Assembly (NCBI GenBank): GCA_021234535.1
Contig: CM037830.1
Location: forward strand, 6,670,170-6,734,169
Source: Stichopus chloronotus
Lineage: Eukaryota; Echinodermata; Holothuroidea; Aspidochirotida; Stichopodidae
Reading direction: 5' to 3'
DNA: 64,000 bases
In this document: positions 1-10,905 of the stretch, in pieces
Layout of the letters: each line of letters starts with the position of its first letter
Numbering within the stretch: the stretch's first letter is position 1
Notes under the pieces: generated by a model
Database searches by the model: none
Seen by the model: only the letters and a program-made list of their open reading frames with translations
Told to the model about the DNA's origin: nothing
Made by a program: the position numbers and the translations under genes

Positions 1-946
1 TGTCACACAGTCTTCTAGTGACATTTTCAATATATAGCAAGAGAAGTCATACGGTATATGGTACGTACCAGGGTAACATGTGACAGTGTATGAGCCTATG
101 TTGGCCCTATGTTGTTCTATTTTCAATGCTCGAGAGAGCTTTTAATCAATGGACCTATACACTAGAAAAATCAAAACCAGTTGCGGATAACCGAATGTAG
201 TCAACTAATTAATGTATACACTGTGACTAGTTGGCGTTTAATCATAAATGATTTAATTTCAATACGACGGTGTATCGTAGTTCATTGATGTTAAGATTTT
301 CTCCACTCCATAAGCACTTTTCCAGAATTAACTACCGAACCTCCATTGAACACTGAACCCCATCAAGGACATTCGTATACAAACTATCTGTAATATGATT
401 ATTGCTATGTTGCTGTATACTCCAGTTGCTGGTATCTATTCTTCGTACTTATTCATCCGAAGTTTAAGATGTACTTTTCTTACCTGATGAGAAGATCAAA
501 TGTGTTAAAAAACGTTCGCCTCTTTGGGGTTTCAACACATTTGTGTATGTTTTGCTCATTTATTTGATACCTATCGTAACTGTGCAACTATAAAAATTAA
601 AATGAACGAAGGAATCAAGTATTTCCTTCCTCGTTAGGTTAAAGTTATTGCTATTTATGGGTCTGAGACATCTTTTGACTCTGGAGATACTATAATAAAC
701 ACAGAAGATATTAATTGATCGACTGGACTAATTACAGACTAAATTCAGATACAAATCACAGAATTCAAAAGATATCAGTATTTCTATTACTGAACTCTTC
801 TCATACATCCCTTCTTTTACTCTTTTCTTGTTTAAATTCTAATAAAATTTTTCCAAGGGCGACTTGGTAAATTGTTAAGCATTCCGTTTTCTTATATCGT
901 GTAAATATAATCTATCGATAAATTCACGTTCAATATTTTCCGGCAG
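1..946. other. No gene recognised; likely intron of the gene that continues downstream
   Basis: I see no convincing coding exon, RNA gene or repeat here. Because the exon at 947 starts in phase 1 with an acceptor, its gene must begin upstream, so this stretch is probably intron with the first exons outside the window. This is inference. Confidence 0.3.
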
Positions 947-1108
947 GTGCCAAAAATAGGAACGTGAACTGTGGAAAGCTTCAAAGAAAATGCAACAAAG
1001 GAAACGACAAATCCTGCAGAAAGCTCAGGAAACTTTGCAGTGATTTTTTGAACCGTCAGCAGCATGCATCTGATTCCTCACATAATCGAGGGTCTCATGT
1101 TCCTGCAG
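947..1108 (+). CDS. Internal exon, Cys-rich basic module (unknown protein)
   Basis: An acceptor (ttttccggcag) ends at 946 and a strong donor (CTGCAG|gtatgt) follows 1108. The exon is 162 bp, phase 1-1, and open throughout. It encodes about 54 residues: a basic Lys/Arg-rich stretch with four Cys spaced CX6CX7CX6C (near 972-1042), then a Ser/His/Asn-rich linker. The regular Cys spacing suggests a small disulfide-bonded module. I do not recognise the family. The phase matches the FN3 exon at 2967 and the terminal exon at 4016, so the three can be spliced in frame into one gene. The start of the gene lies outside the window. Additional exons between 1109 and 2966 cannot be excluded. Moderate confidence, from splice signals and phase only. 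Confidence 0.45.
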
Positions 1109-1197
1109 GTATGTTTTCAACTAACAGCTCTGCGTGTTGCGTATATTCATATATGTGTTTTCAATATATACTCTTGGTTCAGGGATGCATTTACAGT

Positions 1198-1257
1198 GGT
1201 CGGCGGTGCTCGACGGTGGTCGGCGGTGGTCGAGCGTGGTCGGACGAGGTCGGCGGT
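1198..1257. repeat. GC-rich 10-bp minisatellite, core GGTCGG
   Basis: Six imperfect tandem copies of a 10-bp unit (consensus ggtcggcggt) lie just after the donor of the exon ending at 1108. The array is very GC-rich against AT-rich surroundings. It resembles the 10-bp array at 32151-32210, which shares the GGTCGG core. Confidence 0.8.
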
Positions 1258-2146
1258 AGCCATTACCCAACTTAGCCGACCACTACACAAAGAGGTCGTT
1301 ATTTCCAACGTCTCAAATAGTGTCTTCAAACTTTTCGAGTACCTGACTCATTTAGTAATTCTATTCGATATTTTTTATCGATGTTTGTAGATGGCAACGT
1401 AAACTCTCCGCAACACAAAGTAGGAAGTTTAATTGACACAACCGCCAATAAACAGTAATTAAGGATATAGCGATTTTGCTGTATAAATATTTTGCATGTG
1501 CTGCAGACTATGCACATACGAGTACGCGCAGGCAGGGTGATCCCAAAATTGTCATCATGTCATTTAAATAGTCCTTCATGTACGTGAATATAGGGCCGCA
1601 ATTGGTTCGTCTTAGGTTTGCCGACTAACCGACTACGTAGTTTTACAACGTCCCGATTTAAAACTGGATAATTTCACGGGTTGTTTAAAACACACTTGTA
1701 GACCTTTCGTAAGAAGAATCAAATTCCGACTTCCTTTACATCCTTTGCTGGCCGAATTTTCCAATAGCACTATTTTTTATGTTTTGACAAGTAGTTTTCA
1801 TGATTGTAATTCTGTGATAGTTTCTAAAACGTTGGGACATTATGCTCGAAAAATCAGATCTCTTATTTCATTAGCATTCAAAACCCGATGGAGTCAGGAA
1901 TCGTCATGCATAAAATGTAAAGAGGCTCTTTTTAGGTGGTTACGGATATACTGCAAAGAATAAATATAAAGCCATATCTACACTCCAGTGTTCTACATGC
2001 ATGAAACTCTCTGATGTTATCGAGAATGGGAATATCTGCACACACATTATCGTTAAGAGGTGATTTAGAGTTTCCACATCCATCGACTAACGTAACACAG
2101 CTGGACCTCATACGTAAAATCTAAAACAGATGGAATGTATAGTTAA

Positions 2147-2401
2147 AGGGACACGCGCCGGAAAGATATAAGGTCTTTGTGGGTTGCAATTTTCCGGAGC
2201 CTGGATCCCCTCCCTAAGTTCCTGGTACATCTTGCTCACAAAACGTAAAGTGCATCTATGGCGTGTAATTAATATTCACATACACACATTTCGAAACACG
2301 AGACCATAAATATTCAAGCTCGAGAGAGCGCGCCGCCTCTTAAAGGAAGTGCTCTAAGTAGCTACTAGACATCGCCTTCACTTTTGAGGCGCGTAGTCCC
2401 T
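2147..2401. mobile_element. MITE with TTAA target duplication (family A)
   Basis: A 255-bp segment is flanked by TTAA at 2143-2146 and 2402-2405. The ends are inverted repeats: the left reads AGGGACACGCGCC and the right, reverse-complemented, AGGGACTACGCGCC (one gap in 14). No coding capacity is seen. TTAA duplications are known for piggyBac and Kolobok DNA transposons; which one applies is not decidable here. It lies in the intron between the Cys-rich exon and the FN3 exon. Confidence 0.7.
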
Positions 2402-2966
2402 TTAACATCTGCACAGTTATCTTTTGTAGGTTGTATAGATTTAAATAGAAGAGTATTCACGTAGACGTTGTCTTGCACACCGAATATCAGTGATCAATTC
2501 TGATTGAATTCATTTGATGATTCGCCTTTGTTTTCGCTTCACATATCAAGGTCATTACATTTCTATGTGGCATGTCAATCAACGAAAAGGACAAACAACC
2601 CTCTCAAAAACCCTCTCAATTACACCATACACTTGAACAAAATATTGTACATGAAAACAAGTTTGTCAGCAAGAGATGCTCATGAGACATTTTCTAGAAA
2701 AAAATGTTTCTAGTTATAATCATCAGAAATTATTTATTACACAAGCTTGCTATCTGAGCTTTCACTAATCTGTTCTTGCACCCTAAAAAATCTGTTTGAC
2801 AATATTGAGACACATACTTACCCGGATACAATATTCAAAGGTAAACGTTCGCGGGTTTCAGTTAACCTTTATGTCATCTAAACCACAATTGATTTCTGCA
2901 ATGTGCTTCTGTGTGCACTTTGAGACCACCATATGGTTAAGTTCGTCATATTGTTTACTTCAACAG

Positions 2967-3254
2967 GTTTGGCCGATGTCACCATTGGGGCACCAAGTGG
3001 GATCTTCGTCGAACAACATGGTTTGTCGGTTGAGGTCACGTGGTTGCCACCTGAAAGTGGCGCCTCCATAAGTGGGTATTTGCTCAGTTACGGCAAATAC
3101 ATACCGGATCAAATTAACGTACGATTCGGTGCAGACGTCACCAACTACGTCATACACAATGTGTCACCGAATGTCATATATATAATGAAGTTAAGGACCT
3201 TCACGGGGAACGAATACGGACCATCGATATTCCAAACTATCATGACAACGGATG
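2967..3254 (+). CDS. Fibronectin type III domain exon (DCC/neogenin/protogenin-like)
   Basis: The acceptor ttcaacag ends at 2966 and a consensus donor gtgagt starts at 3255. The exon is 288 bp, phase 1-1, and open throughout. It encodes one FN3 domain: V-T-W-L-P-P-E in strand B, then I-S-G-Y-L-L-S-Y-G-K in strand C, N-Y-V-I-H-N-V-S-P-N-V-I-Y in the E-F region, and a final N-E-Y-G-P-S. The ISGYLLSYG stretch followed by a charged loop resembles membrane-proximal FN3 domains of DCC/neogenin/protogenin receptors; that assignment is from memory of the family. One FN3 domain per 1-1 exon is normal for such receptors. The next exon (4016) ends the protein without an obvious transmembrane helix, so this may be a secreted or short isoform. 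Confidence 0.75.
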
Positions 3255-3546
3255 GTGAGTAATACAGACTTCCATGTAACGATGTAAGTCATATTACTAA
3301 GTGCAATCGTTTTCCCCCTCCGCCAAATAAAAGAACCTTCACGCGTTTTCCCTAAACCATTAAAGCAAGTTCCCTTTACTTTACCCAAAAAATATCTAGA
3401 TTCCAAGAGGCACACGTACCATCATGAAAGGTTGGCAGTTAAAAATACTTAAACCGAAAATCCTCGAATCGCCCACCCCATACCCTTTACCGGCAGATCT
3501 AGTGTATTTCTATATTTTGCAATGTATTTGTTAGCTACATGGTTCA

Positions 3547-3884
3547 AAGAGGAATAGGGCGTTTAGGATACACCAAGATAGCATAGAAAGAAACTGTAAT
3601 CATTTTTAGAGAATTCATACTCATCAATAAACATTTGAACAAGCTTCAGCTCCTCAAACAATTATGTATGTGAAGAGGAATGGAGATGCATCCTTTGAAT
3701 TTTGGAAAGTTTGAGAAAACAATTGTTTTGGAGAAACAACTTACTGAATTCTTATCTGCGAGAGACTTATTTCTTGCAAGAAGGCCATTGTCCTTTCTTA
3801 TTTTGTTGATCTTTTATTCTATATCCACAAACATTGGTATTAAAAATATGATCGTTTTCTGTAAAACAAACGCCTTATTTCCCT
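3547..3884. mobile_element. MITE, family B, copy 1 (TTAA-type)
   Basis: About 338 bp, bounded by AAGAGGAATAGGGCGTTT on the left and the matching inverted end AAACGCCTTATTTCCC on the right. It aligns over its full length with the element at 40603-40948 (shared internal stretches include catcaataaaca, cctcaaa and tttgaattttg). The target site is decayed (TTCA/TTTA against TTAA). It sits in the intron between the FN3 exon and the terminal exon and has no coding capacity. Confidence 0.8.
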
Positions 3885-4015
3885 TTTAGGTCACAATCTA
3901 CACTTGCTCGGTTATACATATCCCCGCTAAGCCTGAAAAACTTGCAGTAAATTGAATATGGGTTTGTTGTATTTTTAAATGCTCAATTTGCGTTTTCATT
4001 CTATGCCCACAACAG

Positions 4016-4197
4016 GAGAACTACCGGAACCCCCAGATGAAGATATTGATGGACCACTAGTCCAAACGAATGACGAAGAGACAACGGATAACCAAGATGA
4101 AACTGAGAATAGAGGCGGCGACGTTAATATTTTCCAACATTTCGGTACTACCGAAACGACTGCTAGAGGGGGAGATGGGTCACACGAGACGTTATGA
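4016..4197 (+). CDS. Terminal coding exon, acidic tail of the FN3 gene
   Basis: The acceptor cccacaacag ends at 4015. Read in phase 1 from the FN3 donor, the frame stays open to a TGA at 4195-4197. It encodes about 60 residues: a Pro/Asp/Glu-rich start (ELPEPPDEDIDG), an Asp/Glu/Asn/Thr-rich middle and the C-terminus GSHETL. I see no transmembrane segment or recognised domain. An AATAAA follows at 4778. That the phase fits and the stop falls inside the exon supports it as the last exon, but the low-complexity acidic content means homology support is absent. Confidence 0.5.
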
Positions 4198-4777
4198 ATA
4201 CAACAAGCTAGTTTTGAAATTATCAAAACTTCTTCTGTCACTGATTTGTGAAATGAAAATTTTACTCATGAATAGTGTCTCTCTATTGGTGATAAGAGTT
4301 TAAGGAAACAAGGTTCTTGATCTACTAAGATTACAAAGGGGTCTAGTCGAAGAAGGACTTCAGATTGTAGTCGATAAAATAGACAGTAACTGATCAATCA
4401 CGCATCTTATGTGCAGGGTTGAATTCTCTCTTGGAGACATGATGCAACTATGCAATCAGTGGAAATAGGAAAGCACCGTTAACATTAACATAGCCGGGAC
4501 TGAAACTGTATTGAGGTTTGCTGTAGAAGACAAACTGAAGGAATTCTGCAACAAACAAGGGTGTCATTACAGAAAACATAATTAATATCTTAAATTATGC
4601 AAGATTAATTGAATGGTTCCAAATCTGACCAAGATAACAGACCCTCACTTTTTCGTTTGTTATGAAGTCTTACCAAAGATCAGAAACTTGTAACTATATT
4701 TCAATTTATCATGCGCCCATATGCATATTCAAATTACAGTGGCTTTAACGTTAACAGTTATCAGTAATCTGGTGTGT

Positions 4778-4783
4778 AATAAA
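4778..4783 (+). terminator. Possible polyadenylation signal of the FN3 gene
   Basis: A consensus AATAAA lies 581 bp after the stop codon at 4197. It is the first perfect match I noticed downstream. The 3' end is inferred, not observed. Confidence 0.3.
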
Positions 4784-5218
4784 AACCTTTTGTTTGATTT
4801 TAGTAAATAGTTTGAAATAGAAAGAGTGTATAAATCAAATATATCAGATATTTCCTATAAGTTTTGAACTGTTGCAAGTATAGGTGATTTTTTTTTTTAA
4901 TTTTTCTTTCAATAGAGTAACACGTTTTAGGGTAATGGATGGTTTTGCTTTTGTTTTCTGGATTACCACTCAATATTCACGATTAAAAATAAAACCCAGT
5001 AAAGACGGTATCCCAAGGAGGGAAGACCTTTCAGATCTTCCAGAATTGCCAAGGACCCATACATTTTTAGGTGACGTCAGCAATATCATTGTAACATCAG
5101 TGAAATCTCAACAGTGCTGTGGAAGTAGTCACCTTAGTACAAGACTCGTTCTTGAAAGTGGATTGAAAAATCTTAAGCATTAAAACAGTTCCATTACATC
5201 AAACGCATGGCGCGTGAC
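4784..5218. other. No supported gene
   Basis: There is an acceptor-like site (tttctttcaatag, ending 4915) before an open stretch to 5183, but it would need phase 2, unlike the phase-1 exons upstream. I see no recognisable domain and do not call it coding. Confidence 0.3.
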
Positions 5219-5222
5219 TTAA

Positions 5223-5730
5223 AAGGATGGTCCAGCCACAAATTTAGTTTTGATGTGTTTACGATTGAGTAAATCTGACCCGTGTAGTGAAACTTCCATT
5301 CAGTTCCCATGCGTGCTACCAACCGTGAACTTGAAGCAAGCAGAAGTGACATGATCTCCTTATATTGCTGAAGAGTCTTTTGTTTTCTTCATTATTGAAT
5401 TTATTATTTTGACCTTGAAATCAACAGCTGAAATCGTCAGCTCAGGTATTCGTTACGTAATGGTCACAAAACTCTCATACCCCTCAAACATTACTGAAGT
5501 ATTAAATTTGATGTAAAGCTCAAAGAAAAACATGTTGAAAATGCTTTATCAATGTGGGGAGATGACATCACTCGTGCTTGCTTCAAGTTAACTCTCGGTA
5601 TCAAACACGGCAACTTCAGCAGCCACACTTCGGCAGCTACACATGGGAATAGAATGGAAGCTTCACTATAATGGTCAGATTCACGTACTCTTCAACATAT
5701 CAATGCTGTACTTGTGGCTCGACCATGATT
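5223..5730. mobile_element. Long-inverted-repeat MITE (family C, copy 1) with TTAA duplication
   Basis: 508 bp flanked by TTAA at 5219-5222 and 5731-5734. The left end reads AAGGATGGTCCAGCCACAA; the right end reverse-complemented reads AATCATGGTCGAGCCACAAG. The symmetry continues inward (gtgaaacttccattc near 5290 and its inverse near 5660; the cttgaagcaag block near 5330 and its inverse near 5580), so the element is close to one long foldback. Related copies lie at 23026-23569 and 59545-59808. No coding capacity is seen. Confidence 0.85.
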
Positions 5731-5734
5731 TTAA

Positions 5735-7628
5735 GCTTCCTACCTGAGTAGCAAAGTCTCTTCTGGCAAAGTTCAAAGGTCATATTGCAGAGGAACGCAC
5801 GAAGAACAATCTGCATTAGTAGAATCTTTCACACCAAATAAATGCTTTTTCGAGATCAGCTTCCTCAATATTCTTCTTACGAAGGTATTCGCTAGGATAA
5901 TAATCACTCTTGACAAAAATTGGATAAAACTTAATGTACTAAAATCATATTATTGGCGGGATGATGCAAACTAACCTTGTTTACGGACAGCAGGATGAAT
6001 ATTATTTTGAAAATAAGTTTGTTCGTTCGTTCGTTTATCTTTCTCTTTTTTGATACACAGTATAATGAATGTAATAAAATAACAATATTGAAAAAAGAGA
6101 ATGGAGAATCTGAAAAAAAAGCTTAGCTTGAACAAGCCAGATCCACCTTATATAAATACAAGAAGAGGAAAAACAGGAAAAACTCTAAGTTCCCTCCCCA
6201 CAACCCCATTTCGATACCCCCATCCCACCACCCCATCCCCGACACCTCTACCCCACCAATCCCAACCCCACCACCCTATCTCCATACGAATAACAATACG
6301 AAAAAGCTATACAGTACAGGAGAGAACGAAAATATAACGTGCTGCTTTTGCATAAAAGAAATTCCTGAAGGTGATTAACAAATGTAGACATCTAGTTGTA
6401 AGTACATCTTACAACTTGAGAAAATGTATTGGGTAAAGGGCTTGAAGCATCTCACTGATGTAACTGACCAGCAGATTTATGACTTCATAAAAATCCAAAC
6501 AATCCTGCAAAATTATCCGCGAAATCTGTTTTGCATGCAATGAATTTTCGGTTTATGTGATTTTACTCAAGCAGTATAGACCCCGGGACGAATTAATTTT
6601 ATTAACTACCGTACCAATTGACGAGTATAGGTTTCATATCAAAGAGTAAATAAAGACGCAATATGCTAATTGTATAATGTAAGGGTTGTCAGAGTTTGGG
6701 AAAAGCTCTGCTTTTGGGGTGAAAAGTCACAAACCCGACGACAAGATGCAAAAAGGAATCACATTGTTATAGTTCCATGTATATACGCTTGAAACCCACC
6801 CAACTATACGCTACCAAGCTTAGTTGCAAAATTTCGAAAATTGAGCGATTGTGCTTATTAGACTTCCTATATTGCAGAACTCTCAATGTTGCTCTTCTCG
6901 TCACTGTTTTGGTATAGATACTCGTATACCATATTTAGAGCACTATGTTCATGTAAACCTTTCAGATGGGAGACACTTTCCCGCCATGAATCTAGCACAC
7001 CTCAATAACAAAAAGCCTACGATCTTCCCCTAAAGTATGACAACAGATAAGAAAGACTTTGGATGCTATTTGCGTTCCATGTGCTTGTCAAAAGTGGAAT
7101 TTACACAACTTTTATCGCCTATATATATCAATTACTTTCTGCAAGTATATGTGTAGCACATACTTTCATTTTTTAATTTTTTTTTTCAGAATTGTATTTT
7201 CTTTACGTTGCACTCTTTCTCTAAATGAGCCACAAAAAAATGGTCTCTGAAAAGATGACATTAGCAACAGAATCGAGATGAAAATTACGGACACCCTAAA
7301 ATAGAAAAATATCGGTTTTGAATATCAACATTTGTCCGTCACCTACATTGTAGTTAACAAGATTTTGAATTTTAATCCGTTTCATTTTGGCGACTGATTT
7401 ACGGTTTGCCATTGTTAATTGTTACTGATGTCCTTAACAGAATGCATGCTCACGGCTAATTCAGCAAGACTAGACAGAAGTACACAATGATGTTCGTTTC
7501 TCAGAACCGTCTATCCGCCTTTAAAATTTTTACCCTTTGTGGGACTTTTGTAAGAGTCTTTTAACCCAGTCTTTGGCAATCACCCTTGTCGTGCATGTGT
7601 ATTCATCTTTTCATACTTCTGTCGGAAC
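5735..7628. other. Intergenic, no gene seen
   Basis: I see no supported gene. A short (gttc)n run lies near 6022-6037, and a C-rich, purine-poor stretch at about 6190-6280 consists of degenerate CCCCA/CCCCT units. Confidence 0.4.
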
Positions 7629-7634
7629 TTTATT
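7629..7634 (-). terminator. Possible polyadenylation signal of the transporter gene
   Basis: TTTATT on the plus strand is AATAAA on the minus strand, 329 bp beyond the transporter stop codon. A second copy at 7669-7674 is nearer. Either could serve. Confidence 0.3.
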
Positions 7635-7962
7635 ATTTAGCTCCGGCCTCCATCAGCGTGTTTCGTCTTTTATTAATAGGTCTAGTGACTACCTGAGTTC
7701 GGTTGGGCTTTCTGGTAATCACTAAGGTGAAGCATTTAGACATGAATGTACCATATATATTAGACTGGTTATGAATGCTATATTTCGATTTTACGAAGAA
7801 AGCAAAGGAAAGCATCATCCGTGGTCAAAAGCTACGATCCTACATTGCGCAAGGTTTGGCGATAACGCCTGCAAGTCACAAATCAAACGTGCAATGCCAC
7901 ATCTTATCACCGACACCATTCACAACAATCGTCTGTACGGTCGTCTGTTCTGTCGAAGAAAT

Positions 7963-8937
7963 TTACCCGCCAATCGATTCACGTTCTTCCATGTCGTCTG
8001 CGTGGTTCATGAAGTTTTCCTTGATCATACTTTTGAAAATGTAAAACACCGGTGAGAGTGTGATGAATGAAGCGCCAACGATCGTCAACAAATCTAGCTT
8101 CGACGGAACGATGAATGACTGTAGCACGTAGGCCACTATCACTTGGACTGTAGCCAAAAGGGACACCGTTTTCGCGTCACGTGATTCCAGTGCCAAGTAG
8201 GTGGTCAGAGAGGCAGATATCCCAGAGAAGCAGGCGAGCCCGAGGTAACTCCACTCGTGGCTCGTTCGAATCGTTTTGTAACCGGTGTAATGCACGCAGA
8301 CCATTATCACGAAAAACGGAAAACCGATCGTGCATTTTACTAAAAATAACAGAAACCTGTCGAACAGTCTCCTACTTGTCAAACAACGTATGGATACGAA
8401 CTGTCCCCCGCCACTTATAGCCCCGGTAAGTGCACATAGGGACCCTATGAATGCTGCGTTGTCACTCTCCACTGCTGTCGATTTGAAGATTATCGGTGGC
8501 TTTGATATAAACACGACACCGATCAGATTGAGTACAATCAAGATGGCGTCCAAACAGGAGAACCGTTCCTTCAAGAAAATGGCAGCTAACAGGGCACACC
8601 AAAGAGGTTTGCTTAAGAGAATCGCGCTGGCATTGCCGATGGTGGTATAGGAGTAAGCCAGCAAGGCGAAAGTAAAGTTACAAGTGTCAAACAAGCCGGC
8701 GGCAAACAAGATGGTAGTTTCCCTGATCGTGAAATGTTTCGTCCCTTGCCAATCCACCAGTGGGATAGCTAATGTGTGTAAAATGTTGTAAGCAAAACAT
8801 ATGAACCACGGAGACACATATTCTGCTGCCAACAAGTGTGTACCGAGCCCCTGAGATGCGAATAGAAAACCAGACAGAAGAGCAAAATACAGACCTCGTT
8901 GTTCGTAGAGCACTCGCTGTAGTGTGCCGCATGCCAT
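7963..8937 (-). CDS. DMT/EamA-family membrane transporter, SLC35G1-like
   Basis: An intact 324-residue multi-pass protein in one coding exon. Ten hydrophobic segments are visible at roughly residues 16-38, 44-62, 72-94, 99-120, 128-147, 163-185, 196-219, 230-252, 258-279 and 285-306. This is the duplicated five-helix EamA architecture, about 300-400 residues in known members. The end of the first EamA unit has the typical FLKERFSCLDAILIVLNLIG stretch after helix 4. The long SLC35G1-like class in marine invertebrates is commonly annotated as a putative drug/metabolite or nucleotide-sugar-type transporter; the substrate cannot be read from sequence. The start is the ATG at 8937 (context ACAATGG, good Kozak). 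In-frame codons upstream include only a TTG, and an excellent splice acceptor lies just upstream, implying a 5'-UTR intron. The tail is acidic (residues about 310-324). Confidence 0.85.
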   Translation of the reverse strand: MACGTLQRVLYEQRGLYFALLSGFLFASQGLGTHLLAAEYVSPWFICFAYNILHTLAIPLVDWQGTKHFTIRETTILFAAGLFDTCNFTFALLAYSYTTIGNASAILLSKPLWCALLAAIFLKERFSCLDAILIVLNLIGVVFISKPPIIFKSTAVESDNAAFIGSLCALTGAISGGGQFVSIRCLTSRRLFDRFLLFLVKCTIGFPFFVIMVCVHYTGYKTIRTSHEWSYLGLACFSGISASLTTYLALESRDAKTVSLLATVQVIVAYVLQSFIVPSKLDLLTIVGASFITLSPVFYIFKSMIKENFMNHADDMEERESIGG

Positions 8938-8947
8938 TGTTTGGGGA

Positions 8948-8975
8948 CTAAGGAACAAACAAAGAAAAGAACGTT
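8948..8975 (-). other. Splice acceptor of a probable 5'-UTR intron (transporter gene)
   Basis: Read on the minus strand, a long pyrimidine run (cttttctttgtttgttcc) ends in TTAG at 8949-8948, ten bases before the ATG at 8937. This is a strong 3' splice site, so transcription probably starts further out (above 9 kb) with a non-coding first exon. Confidence 0.5.
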
Positions 8976-10020
8976 AAAAAGAACATAATTATGGACGAAA
9001 CATTGTAACAAACATATACAAAGTTGCCGGTAATCACTTTAGTCTTAAACACGGTCTTTGGCCGAGTTTAAAGATGAATCGATGTGGGAAATATATCATG
9101 TAAATGTATGCTGCCAGTACCGTCCATCTTAAAACTGTTATGAAACCACTCCATGACTCGATATTCTGTTGCCGGTTGCCTTGGCAATTTTAAATTTATA
9201 TTCACCAGTGGCGACATGGGTGCAGCCTTCCTGGAGGGGTCGCAGATTATTATCACTCACATGCTAGCTAAACTTGTGGGGAGACTTTCTGAGAGGAGCG
9301 CCACGATAGGTTGGCGGGAAGCTTACCAGAAAATTTTTTGATAAAAAATCCAACTAGATCACCCGGATATCCCTTGACCTGCAGGCGCCATTTCATTCGT
9401 TTGTGGCCTCTACAAAACAGCTGCAGGGGACAATCACAGAACAATTTCTGCTCTGCAGTTTTAAAATCCGATGCACTTGACCTACACCCCTTATACAATG
9501 GCCGCCATACATGTTACCTAATTGAACATGAATGGTGGGCAATGGGCAACACTTTTGTTCTATTCCGGCACGGAGTAGGTTTCACCGTCAACACAGTACA
9601 CAGCAGAAAACTGCCAAAGGTTGGAGTAAATTTGTGATTTCAAATTAATTGTAAGAATTTTTTTAATATAACATTATCAAATTTGTATACAGAAGTAGAA
9701 AAGATGCATTGTTGTGATAACACTCATGTTCCACCAACTATCCTTTCGTAATCGGTAAGTGTTGTAAGATTGTCAATTGTCACCCTGGAACAAAAAGGGA
9801 AGACTGGCAATGGGGTTATATTTTTGGCCCGACAGTTACTCAACGGACAAAGAGCCCAGCGGACAAATACGCTCTGGTCTATTCGCAACTTTCAAAGTTA
9901 ACAGTAATATGGGGGGGGGGGGAGGGGGGGTTGGAGCATCTTCTGCGGGGATTCTTTCAGGGGGTATTTGTCCGGTCAGTGTTACATGTCTCTCTTCCTC
10001 GGGATATAAGCATGAAGGCT
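8976..10020. other. No gene seen
   Basis: Upstream region or first intron of the transporter gene. Open frames here are short and show no domain. A G-rich run (G12-A-G7) lies at 9911-9930. Confidence 0.35.
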
Positions 10021-10033
10021 AGCGCTGTTGTTA

Positions 10034-10110
10034 GCAGTGCTGGAGTCGAGTCCACAAAGTCCGAGTCATTACCTTTCGAGTCCGAGACTGAGTCCTTGAA
10101 GATCGAGTCC
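10034..10110. repeat. GAGTC-rich fragment resembling a hAT subterminal region
   Basis: About eight GAGTC words occur in 77 bp, after cagtgctggagtc. This is the same word set that fills the ends of the hAT element at 30641-31640. No matching opposite end or target duplication was found, so this looks like a truncated end. Confidence 0.45.
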
Positions 10111-10150
10111 TAGTCCAGTGCAATGTGCAAATATGACAAGATTGCCAACA

Positions 10151-10905
10151 GTACCGTAGACGGCGTCATATCTTTAGGGGGTGTGAAGGTCAAAAATTCA
10201 GACTGGCTGGATGTTTTTCCTGAAGTGGCGACGTCACTGACACAGTTTCGGACACTACGAGTTACCTTATTAGACTTTGATCTAGAACTGAAAAGGGGGG
10301 GGGGGGGAGGCTTCACGAAAAGGGCACTGTCAGCCTCGGCGAAAAAATATATGTATACATGGGGGACTAAGGGCAGCACCACCATTGATGTGGAGCGTAA
10401 CAGAAAAGTTTTGGGTTTACAAGTCCAAAGATGGCCGGAACCGGCACTTCCCGTGTGTCCTGGGCTGTATGTACCCAGCCACGGAATAGGGATATCATGT
10501 CTCTGCAATTTCTCAAGTAAAGAGAGAATGCTAATTCTATGGAAAATGGTAATGATTTGGATTGCTAAAATTTACAGTCTTTAAGCTATGGTTATTTCCA
10601 GAAAAGGTAATTAAAAAACTTCTTATTTTCTAACGATATCGGCTTCTTTATCTTCTTTTGGAAAATCTTTTTGAGGGTTGTAAGGGGACCGGAGGTGTAG
10701 CCAACGCCTTTTTGAGAAATTTCCAACCTACCAGGTAACCTTAGATGCAACCTGGCGCATCATTTGGCGTCTTTGGAAGTCATAAAGTGTACTAGACTGA
10801 GATATGAAAAATTCCAAATGGTATTTCAGATTTTCCGACTATCATCGCTCTGACAATTATTGGGGAGGGTAAGACACTCCCACAACACCTCCCCCCCCCC
10901 CCCTT
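10151..10905 (+). mobile_element. Interspersed repeat, copy 1 (relative of the insert at 38852-40303)
   Basis: Several blocks match, in the same order, the reverse strand of 38852-40303: gggggtgtgaaggtcaaaaa (10178), gcacttcccg (10446), tggtatttcagattttccg (about 10820) and cgctctgaca (about 10845), followed by a C-rich run. The shared order over about 700 bp shows one repeat family. A short open frame (VKVKNSD) in both copies is a shadow of the repeat rather than evidence for a gene. Internal poly-G (10295-10307) and poly-C (10891-10903) tracts are present. Confidence 0.7.

Noticed and set aside
4884..5183. Possible alternative last exon of the FN3 gene
   Set aside because: The acceptor would require phase 2 while the FN3 donor leaves phase 1; no recognisable domain.
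10123..10584. 153-residue open frame containing VKVKNSD, also seen at 40102-40344
   Set aside because: The frame lies in a dispersed repeat. The shared peptide reflects DNA similarity; the rest is interrupted by a poly-G tract and does not align in the same frame.
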